This document shows positions 26,005 through 34,639 of a stretch of DNA of 64,000 nt, in pieces. The translations under genes were made by a program, and so were the position numbers. The DNA is from CAVTHW01 sp963734625 (lineage in GTDB: Bacteria > Acidobacteriota > Terriglobia > Bryobacterales > Bryobacteraceae). Under the pieces are notes generated by a model. That model worked only from the letters and a program-made list of their open reading frames with translations. It did no database searches and was not told the DNA's origin. Location: assembly GCA_963734625.1 (NCBI GenBank), contig CAVTHW010000020.1, positions 62,001-126,000 on the forward strand. Direction: 5' to 3'. Position 1 is the stretch's first letter. Each line of letters begins with the position of its first letter.

Positions 26005-27456
26005 GTGATCAGGCTTCTCGATCAGCCGCAGTCGCTGGCTGCCGGCTGGACGCTCGTGCACTTCGTTTGGGAAGGCGCTCTCATCGCCATCCTGGCCGGA
26101 GCCCTGAAGCTGGCGCTGCCCCGCCCTGCCGTGCGTTTACGATATGCCGTCTACTGCGGAGCCCTCCTGCTGATGGTGGTTGCGGCGGTCGCGACATACT
26201 GGGTCTCTTTTGAGGGCCGCGTTCCAAGCGGCGGCATTGCTTTGAGCGGCCTCGGGGCTGGCGCGCCCGCGCGTATTCTCGTGCCGGGTCCCGTGGCGGG
26301 ATCGATCATGGATACGATCCTGCCGTGGGTGACGGCGTTCTGGATGTTGGGCGTCCTGGCCCTCTCGATCCGCTGGGTTGGCGGGTGGTGGCTTCTGCGG
26401 CGCGAGTTGAAGGCGGGCCGTGAGGCTGCGCCTCCGGAGTGGATCGCCGTGCTCGCGCGCCTCCGCCAGAAGCTGATGGTGTCGCGGCCGGTCGCGCTGT
26501 ATCAGTCGGCCAGGGTAGCGGTTCCTGCCGCTGTGGGCTGGCTACGGCCGGTCATCATCGTGCCCACCGCGGCTTTCTGCGGGCTCAGCGGCGCACAACT
26601 GGAAGCCATCCTGGCGCATGAGTTGGCCCACATCCGGCGTCACGACTACCTGGTGAACCTGCTTCAAACCGTGGCGGAAACGCTGCTGTTCTACCATCCC
26701 GCGGTCTGGTGGGTGTCGCGCGAGATTCGCCGGGAGCGGGAGAACTGCTGTGACGACGTCGCGGCCGAGGCCTGCGGCGACAGGTTGCTCTACGCCCGGG
26801 CACTGGTCGCGCTGGAAGATACGCGCTCGCCCTGGCCCCAGCCCGCTCTGGCCGCGACCGGAGGGGCGCTCCAGGCGAGGATCGAGCGGTTGCTGCGGCC
26901 GCGGGGCGGCTCGCACCCCGCCGCCCCGGCGGGCTTCGCGGTTCTGCTGGGGGGGTTAGCGGTTGCCCTGTGGGCGGCCGCGACGCTGACCGCGCAGCAG
27001 CTTGAATCGCCTTACGCCAAGTGGCTTTCCGAAGACGTCGTTTACATCATCACTCCCGCCGAGCGAGCCGAGTTCCAGGGGCTCAAGACCGATGAGCAAC
27101 GCGAGCAGTTCATTGAGGAGTTTTGGCGGAAACGCGAGCCGGTTTCCAAACCGTCGGGCGAGCGAGCCGAGTTTCAGGGGCTCAAGACCGATGAGGCACC
27201 CAAGCAGTTCGTTGAGCAGTTCTGGCTGAAACGCGATTCGGCCTACAGACAGGAGCACTACCGGCGCATCGCTTATGCGAACGAGCGCTTCCGGGATGAG
27301 CGGCCCGGCTGGCAGACCGATCGCGGCCGGACCTACATTCGCTTCGGCCCGCCGGATGAAATTGAGTGGTACCACGTCACCATGGGCCAGATCTGGACTT
27401 ACCGCCACATCGACGGCGTAGGCGACAACATCACGTTCCGGTTCGACCTGCGCTAA
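26005..27456 (+). CDS. M56 (BlaR1-type) membrane metalloprotease fused to a GWxTD domain
   Basis: 483 residues from GTG 26005. Transmembrane helices lie near residues 15-40, 45-65 and 105-125. The M56 zinc site HELAH (residues 205-209, in AILAHELAHIRRHDY) and the distal Glu of ENCCDD (residue 246) follow. After a fourth helix (GFAVLLGGLAVALWAAATLT) the family's penicillin-sensor domain is absent. Instead there is a GWxTD domain: KWLSEDVVYIITPAERAEF, then a repeat of the ERAEFQGLKTDE..QF..EFW unit, and PGWQTDRGRTYIRFGPPDEI. The protease should cut the BlaI-like repressor; the GWxTD part is extracytoplasmic by topology and may be the sensor (inference). The stop is 8 bp before A2. Confidence 0.88.
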   Translation: MIRLLDQPQSLAAGWTLVHFVWEGALIAILAGALKLALPRPAVRLRYAVYCGALLLMVVAAVATYWVSFEGRVPSGGIALSGLGAGAPARILVPGPVAGSIMDTILPWVTAFWMLGVLALSIRWVGGWWLLRRELKAGREAAPPEWIAVLARLRQKLMVSRPVALYQSARVAVPAAVGWLRPVIIVPTAAFCGLSGAQLEAILAHELAHIRRHDYLVNLLQTVAETLLFYHPAVWWVSREIRRERENCCDDVAAEACGDRLLYARALVALEDTRSPWPQPALAATGGALQARIERLLRPRGGSHPAAPAGFAVLLGGLAVALWAAATLTAQQLESPYAKWLSEDVVYIITPAERAEFQGLKTDEQREQFIEEFWRKREPVSKPSGERAEFQGLKTDEAPKQFVEQFWLKRDSAYRQEHYRRIAYANERFRDERPGWQTDRGRTYIRFGPPDEIEWYHVTMGQIWTYRHIDGVGDNITFRFDLR

Positions 27457-27459
27457 GGT
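27421..27459 (+). repeat. 39-bp direct repeat, copy 1 (end of the M56-GWxTD gene)
   Basis: This covers the last codons and stop of the M56-GWxTD gene. It matches 30627-30665 at 37 of 39 positions; the only differences are at the eighth and tenth bases. The two copies bracket the A2-B2 gene pair. Confidence 0.85.
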
Positions 27460-27464
27460 CTAAC

Positions 27465-28977
27465 ATGCGAATTACGGAACTTCTGGCCGTTGCGTTGGCC
27501 GTCCTGCCGGCGCAAGGGCAGACTCTGGCCGGGAAGGTGGTCGAAGATCATTCCGGCAGACCGCTAGCTTCGGTGGAACTGCGGGTCGCGAAGGAGGGCG
27601 TCCGGCAACTCGTGGCCAATCTGGAAACGGACGGAGCGGGGATTTTCCGCGCGGAGGGCGTGCCCGCGGGCGAGTATCGGGTCGATGTCTCCAAGCCGAA
27701 CTACGCGCCATTGACGCTGCGCATCCGGCTCGGGACGGATTCGAAACCGTTGGCGATCCGAATGGTGCGTTACGGTGTGATCTCGGGACGCGTAGCGGAC
27801 GCGGACGGGCGGGTGCCTCCGGGAGTGCGGATCAACGTGATGACCAGGGGCCCTGGCGGCGCCATGATCCCGTTCGGCTACTCCGTGATGCCCGATGAAA
27901 GCGGGCGATACCGGAGTATTCAATTTGCCTCCCGGCGAGTACGCCGTGGCAGCCTCATATGGCGCTTCGAGCGCGCTGGTATCGAGCGGCGGCGCCGGTT
28001 TGAAATCGGCTGCCGGGTCGGGCGTGATGTTCTATCCCGACAGCCAACGCCCGCGGTGGTTCACGGTGTCGGGCGGCGAGGATTACGCGAACACCGACTT
28101 CATCATCATGACCGCCGGACTGTTCAGCGTGAGCGGTACGGTGGAGCCGGCGGGCGTGATGTACGCGGTGTCGCTGGTCCCGGTGGAGCAGCCTGCCCTC
28201 GCCACGGCTTCCGCGCGGTTGGACCCCAAGACCGGCGCGTTTCAGCTCGACGGCATTCCGCCGGGGACCTACGATCTGTTTGCGCTGGGACCGGTTCGCG
28301 GATACGGCGGACAGGGCGTTATTCTGGGCGCGGATGCCGTGTATGGCCGCGTTCGTGTAGTGGTTGTCGGGCAGGACGTCCAGGATCTCAAGATCGCCAC
28401 TGGCAAGGGCCGTTCGGCTTCGTTCCTGCTGCGCATGGCTCCGGGGCAATCCGCCTCGGCGTGCCCGCCGAATGCGAGTCTCAGCGTGTTGCCGCTGGAG
28501 GCTGCCGGGGTCGGTGCCTCGCTGAAGGTGGAAGCGAACTTCGTCAAGCCTCAGGTGGTCGACGACCTCGCGCCCATCCGGTATCAGGTGGCGGTTGGCC
28601 GGATGGGCGAAACCTGCTACAGCTCCGGTCAACTGCTGGACTTGACTTCCGCTGTGGACGATCCGGTGGCCATCACGGTGATGCCGGCAGCCGCGATTCG
28701 CGGCCGCGTCGCCGGGCCCGAGGGGGACTTCCTGATCGTGCTGGTGGCTTCCGAGCCCGCCGATAGCGCGGAAGCGGTGCTGGCTGCCTATCCCGACACG
28801 CAACGGCGATTCAGCTTCACAGGACTGCGCCCAGGCCGCTATCGCATTGGCGTGTTCCCGGCGGCCGAGGCGTCGAAGGCGCGCTGGGTGGCGGACATGG
28901 CGCGCATGACAGAACTCGATCTAGACGGTGGAGTCACCGAGATTGACGTGCCGGCACCGGTAATAGAGCCGATGTGA
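27465..28977 (+). CDS. Secreted carboxypeptidase-regulatory-like protein A2 (one frame break)
   Basis: It starts at ATG 27465 with signal peptide MRITELLAVALAVLPAQGQT. The frame breaks near 27918-27922: PDESGRYR is followed in the next frame by VFNLPPGEYAVAASYG, so one extra base is present. The corrected length is about 503 residues. The beta-sandwich repeats begin LAGKVVEDHSGRPLASVELR. It is collinear with A1: YRVFNLPPGEYAV/YRLYNLPPGEYAV, FYPDSQRPRWFTVSGGEDY/FYPNDEAPRIFVVSGGEEY, then GIPPGTYDLFALGPVR/GIPVGSYDLLAVGEVR. It is the third gene of the blaI operon, so its expression should answer to the M56/BlaI switch. Function unknown. Confidence 0.75.
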
Positions 28978-29001
28978 GCGTCGGGTTATAGGAGTTCGAA
29001 A

Positions 29002-30608
29002 ATGAGAGCCGTTTCAGTTCTTCTTCTTGCCTTTTCCGCGCTGGCGCAAACGCCGCCGGTTGCGCTTCCAACGACGACCATCTCCGGAACGGTGCGCGAT
29101 GCTTCCACGGATGCCCCGATTACCGAGGCTTCGGTTACTCTGACCGGCTCTTCTTCGCAGCTCAGAACGACGGTCGATTCCAGCGGCCGATACACGCTGA
29201 GCGGTGTCCAGCCCGGCTATTACAGCATTTCGGCGAGTGTGGGGTTCGGCCCGACCAATACCAGGACAAGACGGTCACGGTGAGCGCGGGGCAGAGTCGC
29301 ATCCCGGTCGATTTCAAGTTGCAGCCGCTTGGGCAGATTTCGGGCACGGTGTTGGACGAGAACAAGGAACCGGTGCCGGGTACACAGGTGACCCTGGTGG
29401 CGCGCGAGTACCGCTCCGGCGCCTTGCGCCACGTCTTCGCGAGCCCCGGAAGAACCAACGACCAGGGGGAGTATACTGTTTCGCGAGTGCCTCCCGGCCG
29501 CGCCTACCTGCTGCTGGCGCAGAAGTACGAGGCAAAACTCGATGCGGTTTCCAACGCGCCTGCCAAAGCAGAACTTCGAAAGCGCGCGACCGCTCCCATG
29601 TACTACCCCGATTCCGCCACCCCGGAGGGTGCACAGGCCGTGATCCTGCGGCCGGGGGAGCAGAGGGAAGGCCTGGATTTCCGTCTACGGCGCACGCCTT
29701 CGTACTGTCTGGAGGGAGTTCTTGAGGGTTCGAGCGGTCCCGCCGCACTGAATTTCTCCGTAGAGGGCCTACCGGCGACCAGCGGGCTCTCAGGAAATGG
29801 CGCTCTCTACAGGAGCCCGCCGGGCGGCAGGACCGGGCCGGACGGCAAGATCCGCTTGTGCGATCTGTATCCCGGCGAATTCAAGATAACGGCGAGCAGC
29901 GACACGTCTTTTGGAACTGTGACAGTCGCGATCACGGACCGGGATGTGGTTAGCCTCCACATTCCAGCCACGCCTCCAGTCGTGGTCCCCGGCGAAGTTC
30001 TGTTGGATGGCCCTGCGCCCGAGAAGCCCACCGACGCGAGACTCATGTTCTCTCTACGCCCAACAACGCGCCCTCCGTCGCGGGACGAGGTTCTGAGCGC
30101 GCGGGGCGTTGCCATCCCCGGCGAGTTCGCTTTCCAGTCCCTGTTCATCGACGACTACGAGGTCACGGTGCGCGGTGTGCCATCGGGCTGGTACGTCAAA
30201 GACATCACGTATGGCGGGCGCAGTATTCTAAACAGGCTCTTCCATCCCGGCAGCGCCATTGGCAACAGCCCATTGCGCGTGACCGTGGCGCGCGACGGCG
30301 GTTTTGTTAGAGCGCAGGTTGCGGACAAGGACGGAAAACCAGTTCCCGACTGCTTCGTCATTCTCATGCCCGAGCATTGGGCCTCGGAGGCCGACCTTGC
30401 AGCGCGCATCGTGTCCGGGTGGGCCGGTACGGACGGGGTTTATGCGTCCCCCACGCTGGCGCCGGGCAAGTATTTAGCGCTCCTCAGCGAAACGGTGAAC
30501 GACAACACGCCGGAATCGATTGCGCGGTTTGCAAGCCTGCGCCTGAAGGCGAAGGAAGTGGATGTTGCTCCGGGGAAGACGGTCGAGGTGAAGTTGGAGC
30601 AGGAGTGA
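29002..30608 (+). CDS. Secreted carboxypeptidase-regulatory-like protein B2 (one frame break)
   Basis: It starts at ATG 29002 behind TATAGGAG, with signal peptide MRAVSVLLLAFSALAQTPPV. The frame is lost near 29240-29252; one missing base there joins YSISASVGFGP to DQYQDKTVTVSAGQSRIPVD, giving about 535 residues. Domain starts TISGTVRDASTDAPITEAS and QISGTVLDENKEPVPGTQVT match those of B1. The paired Cys (TPSYCLEGVL and RLCDLYPGEF) and VPSGWYVKDITYGGRSILN are also shared with B1. It is the last gene of the blaI-M56-A2-B2 run and is followed by a copy of the GWxTD gene end. Confidence 0.75.
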
Positions 30609-30620
30609 GTGGGGCCTTCG

Positions 30621-30665
30621 GGCCTTGGCGACATCGTCACGTTCCGGTTCGACCTGCGCTAAGGT
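30621..30665 (+). pseudogene. Remnant of a GWxTD gene 3' end (direct repeat copy 2)
   Basis: In frame, GLGDIVTFRFDLR and a TAA stop are encoded just after B2, matching the VGDNITFRFDLR end of the M56-GWxTD protein. Bases 30627-30665 match 27421-27459 at 37 of 39 positions. Nothing upstream in this frame resembles the rest of a GWxTD domain, so this is a scar of duplication or recombination, not a gene. Confidence 0.65.
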
Positions 30666-30672
30666 AGTGGCG

Positions 30673-31815
30673 ATGAACTTCAAAACCATCGCCATTCATG
30701 CCGGGCACGACCCCAAAGACCACCTCGGCGCGGTTATGACGCCGATCTATCAGACATCGACGTTCGCTTTTCGCGGCGTGGACCAACCCGGACCCTTCGA
30801 GTATTCCCGCATGAGCAATCCCACCCGAAAGGCGCTGGAGTCTTGTCTCGCCGCTTTGGAAGGCGGCTCCGCGGGGTTCGCTTTCGCCACGGGGCTGGCC
30901 GCCGAGACGACGCTGCTGATGATGTTCGAGCCAGGCGACACCATCGTCGTGCATAACGACCTCTATGGCGGCACCTACCGGCTCTTTGAATCCGTCTTCG
31001 TGAACAAGCAGATCCGGGCGAACTACGTCGATCTGCGTGACGCGGCGAAGTTGCGCGCCGCGCTCGCCGCAAAGCCCAAGGCCGTCTGGATCGAATCTCC
31101 CACGAATCCCTTGATGAACCTGGTGGACCTGCGCGCGGTCGCGGACCTGACCCACGAATATGGCGCTCTGGCCATCTGCGACAACACGTTCCTGTCGCCG
31201 TACTTCCAGCGCCCGATCGAGTCGGGCGTGGACATTGTGGTGCATTCGACCACCAAGTACATCAACGGCCACTCGGACGTGGTGGGCGGGGCCCTTGTGG
31301 TGAACAATCCCGAGGTCGCGGAGAAGATCGGCTTCCTGCAGAACGCGATGGGCACCTGCGCGGGGCCTCAGGACTGCTTCCTGGTGCTGCGCGGGATCAA
31401 GACCCTCGCGGTGCGCATGGAAGAGCACAACCGCAACGCCCTGGAGGTTGCCCGCTGGCTGGAGAAGCATCCCAAAGTCGCCCGCGTGCATCACCCCGGC
31501 CTGGAGAGCCATCCGCAACACGAGCTCGCCTTGCGCCAGACGAGCGGCTTTGGCGGAACGTTTTCCTTCCGCCTGCGGGGCGGCGAGGCCGCGGTGAAGC
31601 GGCTGTTGGGGAACGTCCGGGTCTTCACGCTCGCCGAGTCCTTGGGCGGCGTCGAGTCGCTTATCGAACATCCGGTGACCATGACTCACGCTTCGATCCC
31701 GCCTGACGCGCTGGCGGAAATGGGAATCACCCCCGATCTGGTCCGCATCTCGGTCGGCCTGGAGGATGTGCGGGACCTGATCGCGGATCTGGACAGTGCG
31801 CTCGCTCGCGACTGA
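30673..31815 (+). CDS. Cystathionine gamma-synthase/lyase-type PLP enzyme
   Basis: 380 residues from ATG 30673 (MNFKTIAIHAGHDPKDHLGA). The PLP lysine is in VVHSTTKYINGHSDVVGG. Other family marks are YSRMSNPTRKALESCLAALE, AICDNTFLSPYFQRP and FTLAESLGGVESLIEHP. The Cys/Met metabolism group includes MetB, MetC, MetZ and methionine gamma-lyase; sequence alone does not settle which, though the overall look favours cystathionine gamma-synthase/lyase. It acts in transsulfuration in the cytoplasm. It stands alone between the B2 region and the DUF885 gene. Confidence 0.93.
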   Translation: MNFKTIAIHAGHDPKDHLGAVMTPIYQTSTFAFRGVDQPGPFEYSRMSNPTRKALESCLAALEGGSAGFAFATGLAAETTLLMMFEPGDTIVVHNDLYGGTYRLFESVFVNKQIRANYVDLRDAAKLRAALAAKPKAVWIESPTNPLMNLVDLRAVADLTHEYGALAICDNTFLSPYFQRPIESGVDIVVHSTTKYINGHSDVVGGALVVNNPEVAEKIGFLQNAMGTCAGPQDCFLVLRGIKTLAVRMEEHNRNALEVARWLEKHPKVARVHHPGLESHPQHELALRQTSGFGGTFSFRLRGGEAAVKRLLGNVRVFTLAESLGGVESLIEHPVTMTHASIPPDALAEMGITPDLVRISVGLEDVRDLIADLDSALARD

Positions 31816-31845
31816 CCCTAGAGGCGCGCAGTACAATACGGGCAT

Positions 31846-33587
31846 ATGCGCTTCTGGCTGAGTTCGGTACTTGTGGTGGGAGCATCGATGCTGGCGGGGT
31901 GCGGAAGCGGGAATCAAGAGAAGAAGGCCGCCTCAGAAGAATTCACCAGGTTTGTCGACGGGCATTTCAGGCAGTATTATGACTTCCGCCCTTCGAGGGG
32001 GACGGTCGACGGCTTCCACGAGTACGACGCCAGGCTTGAGGACTTCTCCACGGCGGCGATCCGGACCCGCATCGCTTCGCTGAGTCAGGAGAGCATCGAA
32101 CTGGATGCGATCCGCAAGAAAGGCCTGCCTCCATCCGACGCGATCGACGCCGAATTCCTAACCGGGCAGATTCGCGCCGAACTGCTGGACCTGGAGACGC
32201 TGCGCTCGTTTCAGACCAACCCGATGGCCTACGTTTCGACGCCGGGCGAGGCAGTGGACGCGGTGATGAAGCGCAACTACGCTCCCGCTTCCGACCGTCT
32301 GCGTCATGTTATCGCCCGTTTGCGCGCCGTGCCGGCGCTGCTGGGGGCGATGCGGATCAATGTGGACAATCCCCCCCGCGAGTTCACTGAGCTGGCCATC
32401 CGGATTGCCTCCGGTTCGGTCGGGTTCTACAGAGATACGGTGCGAAAGTGGGGCGAGGAGGCGGCGGGCGTCGACCCAGCCCTGCGCAAGGATCTGGATG
32501 AAGCCTGTCGTACGGCCGCCGGCGCAACCCAGGACGCCGCCACCTGGTTGAAGGACGACCTGCTGCCCCGGTCCAATGGGAGTTTCGCCATCGGGGACGA
32601 GAACTTCGGCCGGAAGCTGCTTTACGAGGATCTGGTGGATATTCCGCTCGACCGCTTGCTGGCGATTGGAGAGGCCACTCTGGAGAAGGACCGTCAGGCG
32701 TTTATCGAGACCGCCCGGCGCATTGATCCGAAGTTGCCGCCGCTGGAGGTCATGCGGGCTATCTCCAGCGACCACCCCACGGAACCGGCGCTGGTCGAAG
32801 ACACCAAGCGGGGCGTCGAGAGCGTCCGGCAGTTCCTGATGGACCGTAAGATCGTCGCCGTTCCTTCCGAGGTGCGGCCTATCGTCGCCGAAACGCCGCC
32901 TTACGCCCGCGCGGGCGCCTTCGCCATGATGGAGACGCCGGGCGCCTACGAAACCCGGGCCACCGAGGCGTTCTTCTACGTCACTCCTCCGGAGAACGGA
33001 CCTGAGCGCCAAGCAGAAGGATGAATACCTCCGGCTTTTCAACCGGCCCGTCATGCAGATCATAACCATCCATGAAGTCTGGCCGGGGCACTATCTTCAG
33101 TCCCTTTATCTTAGGCAGCAGCCGTCCAAAACCAGGAAGCTGGTTTTCTCCAGTACCAACGTCGAGGGCTGGGCGCACTACGCCGAGCAGATGATGGTGG
33201 AGGAAGGCTTCGGCAACGGCGACCCCAAGATCAAGCTGGCGCAGCTAGCTGAAGCGCTCCTGCGGGATTGCCGGTGGGTAGTGGGAATCCGGCTGCACAC
33301 CAAGGGTATGACCGTCGAGCAAGGCGCGCGGCTTATTCGTGGAGAAAGGATTCTGCGAGCGGACGGTGGCCTTGGAAGAGGCGCGGCGCGGGACCTATGA
33401 CCCGACCTACCTCTACTACACGCTGGGCAAGCTGATGGTCTACAAGCTGCGCGACGACTACCGGCAAGCCAAGGGAAGCGTCTACTCGCTGGCCGGGTTT
33501 CACGCTGAATTCCTGCGGCAGGGCGGGCTTCCATTTACGCTGATGCGGCGGATCATGCTTCCGGGCAACACCGGGCCGCTGCTCTAA
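31846..33587 (+). CDS. DUF885-family lipoprotein, putative metallopeptidase (two frame breaks)
   Basis: It starts at ATG 31846; the lipobox is MLAGCGSG. Two one-base insertions, near 32998-33000 and near 33335, split the frame. Removing them joins VTPPEN to DLSAKQKDEYLRLFNRPVM and then GARL to FVEKGFCERTVALEEARRGT, ending GNTGPLL at 33587, about 579 residues. The DUF885 hallmark HEVWPGHYLQSLYLRQ (an HExxPGH-type zinc-binding motif) and VEGWAHYAEQMMVEEG are present. Members are thought to be periplasmic or lipid-anchored peptidases; the substrate is unknown. Seven nearby genes show the same kind of break, so an error is likelier than decay. Confidence 0.85.
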
Positions 33588-33606
33588 CGACTTTTGAGGG
33601 AAAACA

Positions 33607-34572
33607 ATGCAGACCAGACAACTCGGCAACAGTGACATGCTGATCACCCCGCTGGGGATCGGCGCGTGGGCGATGGGAGGCGGAGGCTGGCAGTTCGCCT
33701 GGGGTCCGCAGGACGACGGTGAATCGACCGGCGCGATTCACGCCGCTCTCGACGCCGGGATCAACTGGATCGACACGGCGGCGGTCTACGGCCTGGGCCA
33801 CTCCGAGGAAGTGGTGGGCCGGGCGCTGGCGGGCAGGTCCAAGCGGCCGTACGTGTTCACCAAGTGCGAGCGGGTTTGGGACGAGGCGGGGCAGATCGGC
33901 GGCAGCCTCAAGCGCGATTCCATTCGCCGCGAGATCGAGGCCAGCTTGCGGCGCCTGAAGCTGGACTGCATCGATCTGTACCAGATCCACTGGGCGCAGC
34001 CGGATGAAGACATCGAGGAGGGCTGGGCCGCGCTGGCCGAACTGAAGCAGGAGGGAAAGATCCGCTGGGCCGGCTTGTCGAATTTCACGAGGCAACAAAT
34101 GGAGCGGGCGCGGAAGATCGCTCCGATCACCTCTTTTCAGCCGCCGTACTCGATCCTTTCTCCGGAAATCGAAGCGGACGCCCTGCCCTACTGTCAGGCC
34201 AACAACATCGGCGTGATCGTCTACTCGCCGATGAAGTCCGGCTTGTTGAGCGGGAAGATGACCCGGGAGCGCATTGCGCAAATGCCGGATGACGATTTCC
34301 GCAAACGGACGGTAAGCTTCCAGGAGCCACGGCTGACGCGCAACCTGCGCCTGGTGGAGTTGCTGCGGAAGATCGGCGACGGCCACGGCCGCACACCCGG
34401 AGAGGTCGCCATCGCCTGGACGCTCCGGCATCCGGCGGTAACGGCGGCCATCGTGGGACTGCGCTCGCCGCGGCAGATTGAAGGAGTGATCGGAGCGGCG
34501 GATTTTCGGCTGAGCGCGGCTGAAATAGGCGAGATCGCCAGTTTCCTGGCGGAGAATCCCGTCCCGGCATGA
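33607..34572 (+). CDS. Aldo/keto reductase
   Basis: 321 residues. The catalytic tetrad of the family is visible in order: Asp in WIDTAAVYGLGHSEEVVG, Tyr in the same stretch, Lys in RPYVFTKCER and His in DLYQIHWAQP. The NADPH-binding C-terminal part carries VIVYSPMKSGLLSGKM and TVTAAIVGLRSPRQIEG-like sequence (here AVTAAIVGLRSPRQIEGVIG). It is closest in type to the YajO/general stress protein 69 group. It is 19 bp downstream of the DUF885 gene and probably shares its transcript. Substrate unknown. Confidence 0.93.
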   Translation: MQTRQLGNSDMLITPLGIGAWAMGGGGWQFAWGPQDDGESTGAIHAALDAGINWIDTAAVYGLGHSEEVVGRALAGRSKRPYVFTKCERVWDEAGQIGGSLKRDSIRREIEASLRRLKLDCIDLYQIHWAQPDEDIEEGWAALAELKQEGKIRWAGLSNFTRQQMERARKIAPITSFQPPYSILSPEIEADALPYCQANNIGVIVYSPMKSGLLSGKMTRERIAQMPDDDFRKRTVSFQEPRLTRNLRLVELLRKIGDGHGRTPGEVAIAWTLRHPAVTAAIVGLRSPRQIEGVIGAADFRLSAAEIGEIASFLAENPVPA

Positions 34573-34604
34573 AATATTTTACATAGTTTTCATAATCACG
34601 GGCC

Positions 34605-34610
34605 TATAAT
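34605..34610 (+). promoter_or_regulatory. Possible -10 element of the TPR/Pro-Thr-rich gene
   Basis: A perfect TATAAT lies 30 bp before the ATG at 34640, inside an AT-rich island (34571-34610) that stands out from the GC-rich surroundings. No well-spaced -35 is present (CATAGT at 17 bp, TTTACA at 21 bp), so only the -10 is claimed. Confidence 0.4.
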
Positions 34611-34639
34611 AGAGACAGGTTCGGAGCGAGGGAGCGAAG

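Noticed and set aside
25606..27456. A beta-lactam resistance (BlaI-BlaR1) locus
   Set aside because: There is no penicillin-sensor domain and no beta-lactamase gene in the area, so naming the genes blaI/blaR1 would overstate the case.
30637..31917. A 426-codon minus-strand frame across the cystathionine gamma-synthase gene
   Set aside because: It mirrors the codons of a well-conserved PLP enzyme, is rich in His/Arg/Gln, and has no domain of its own.
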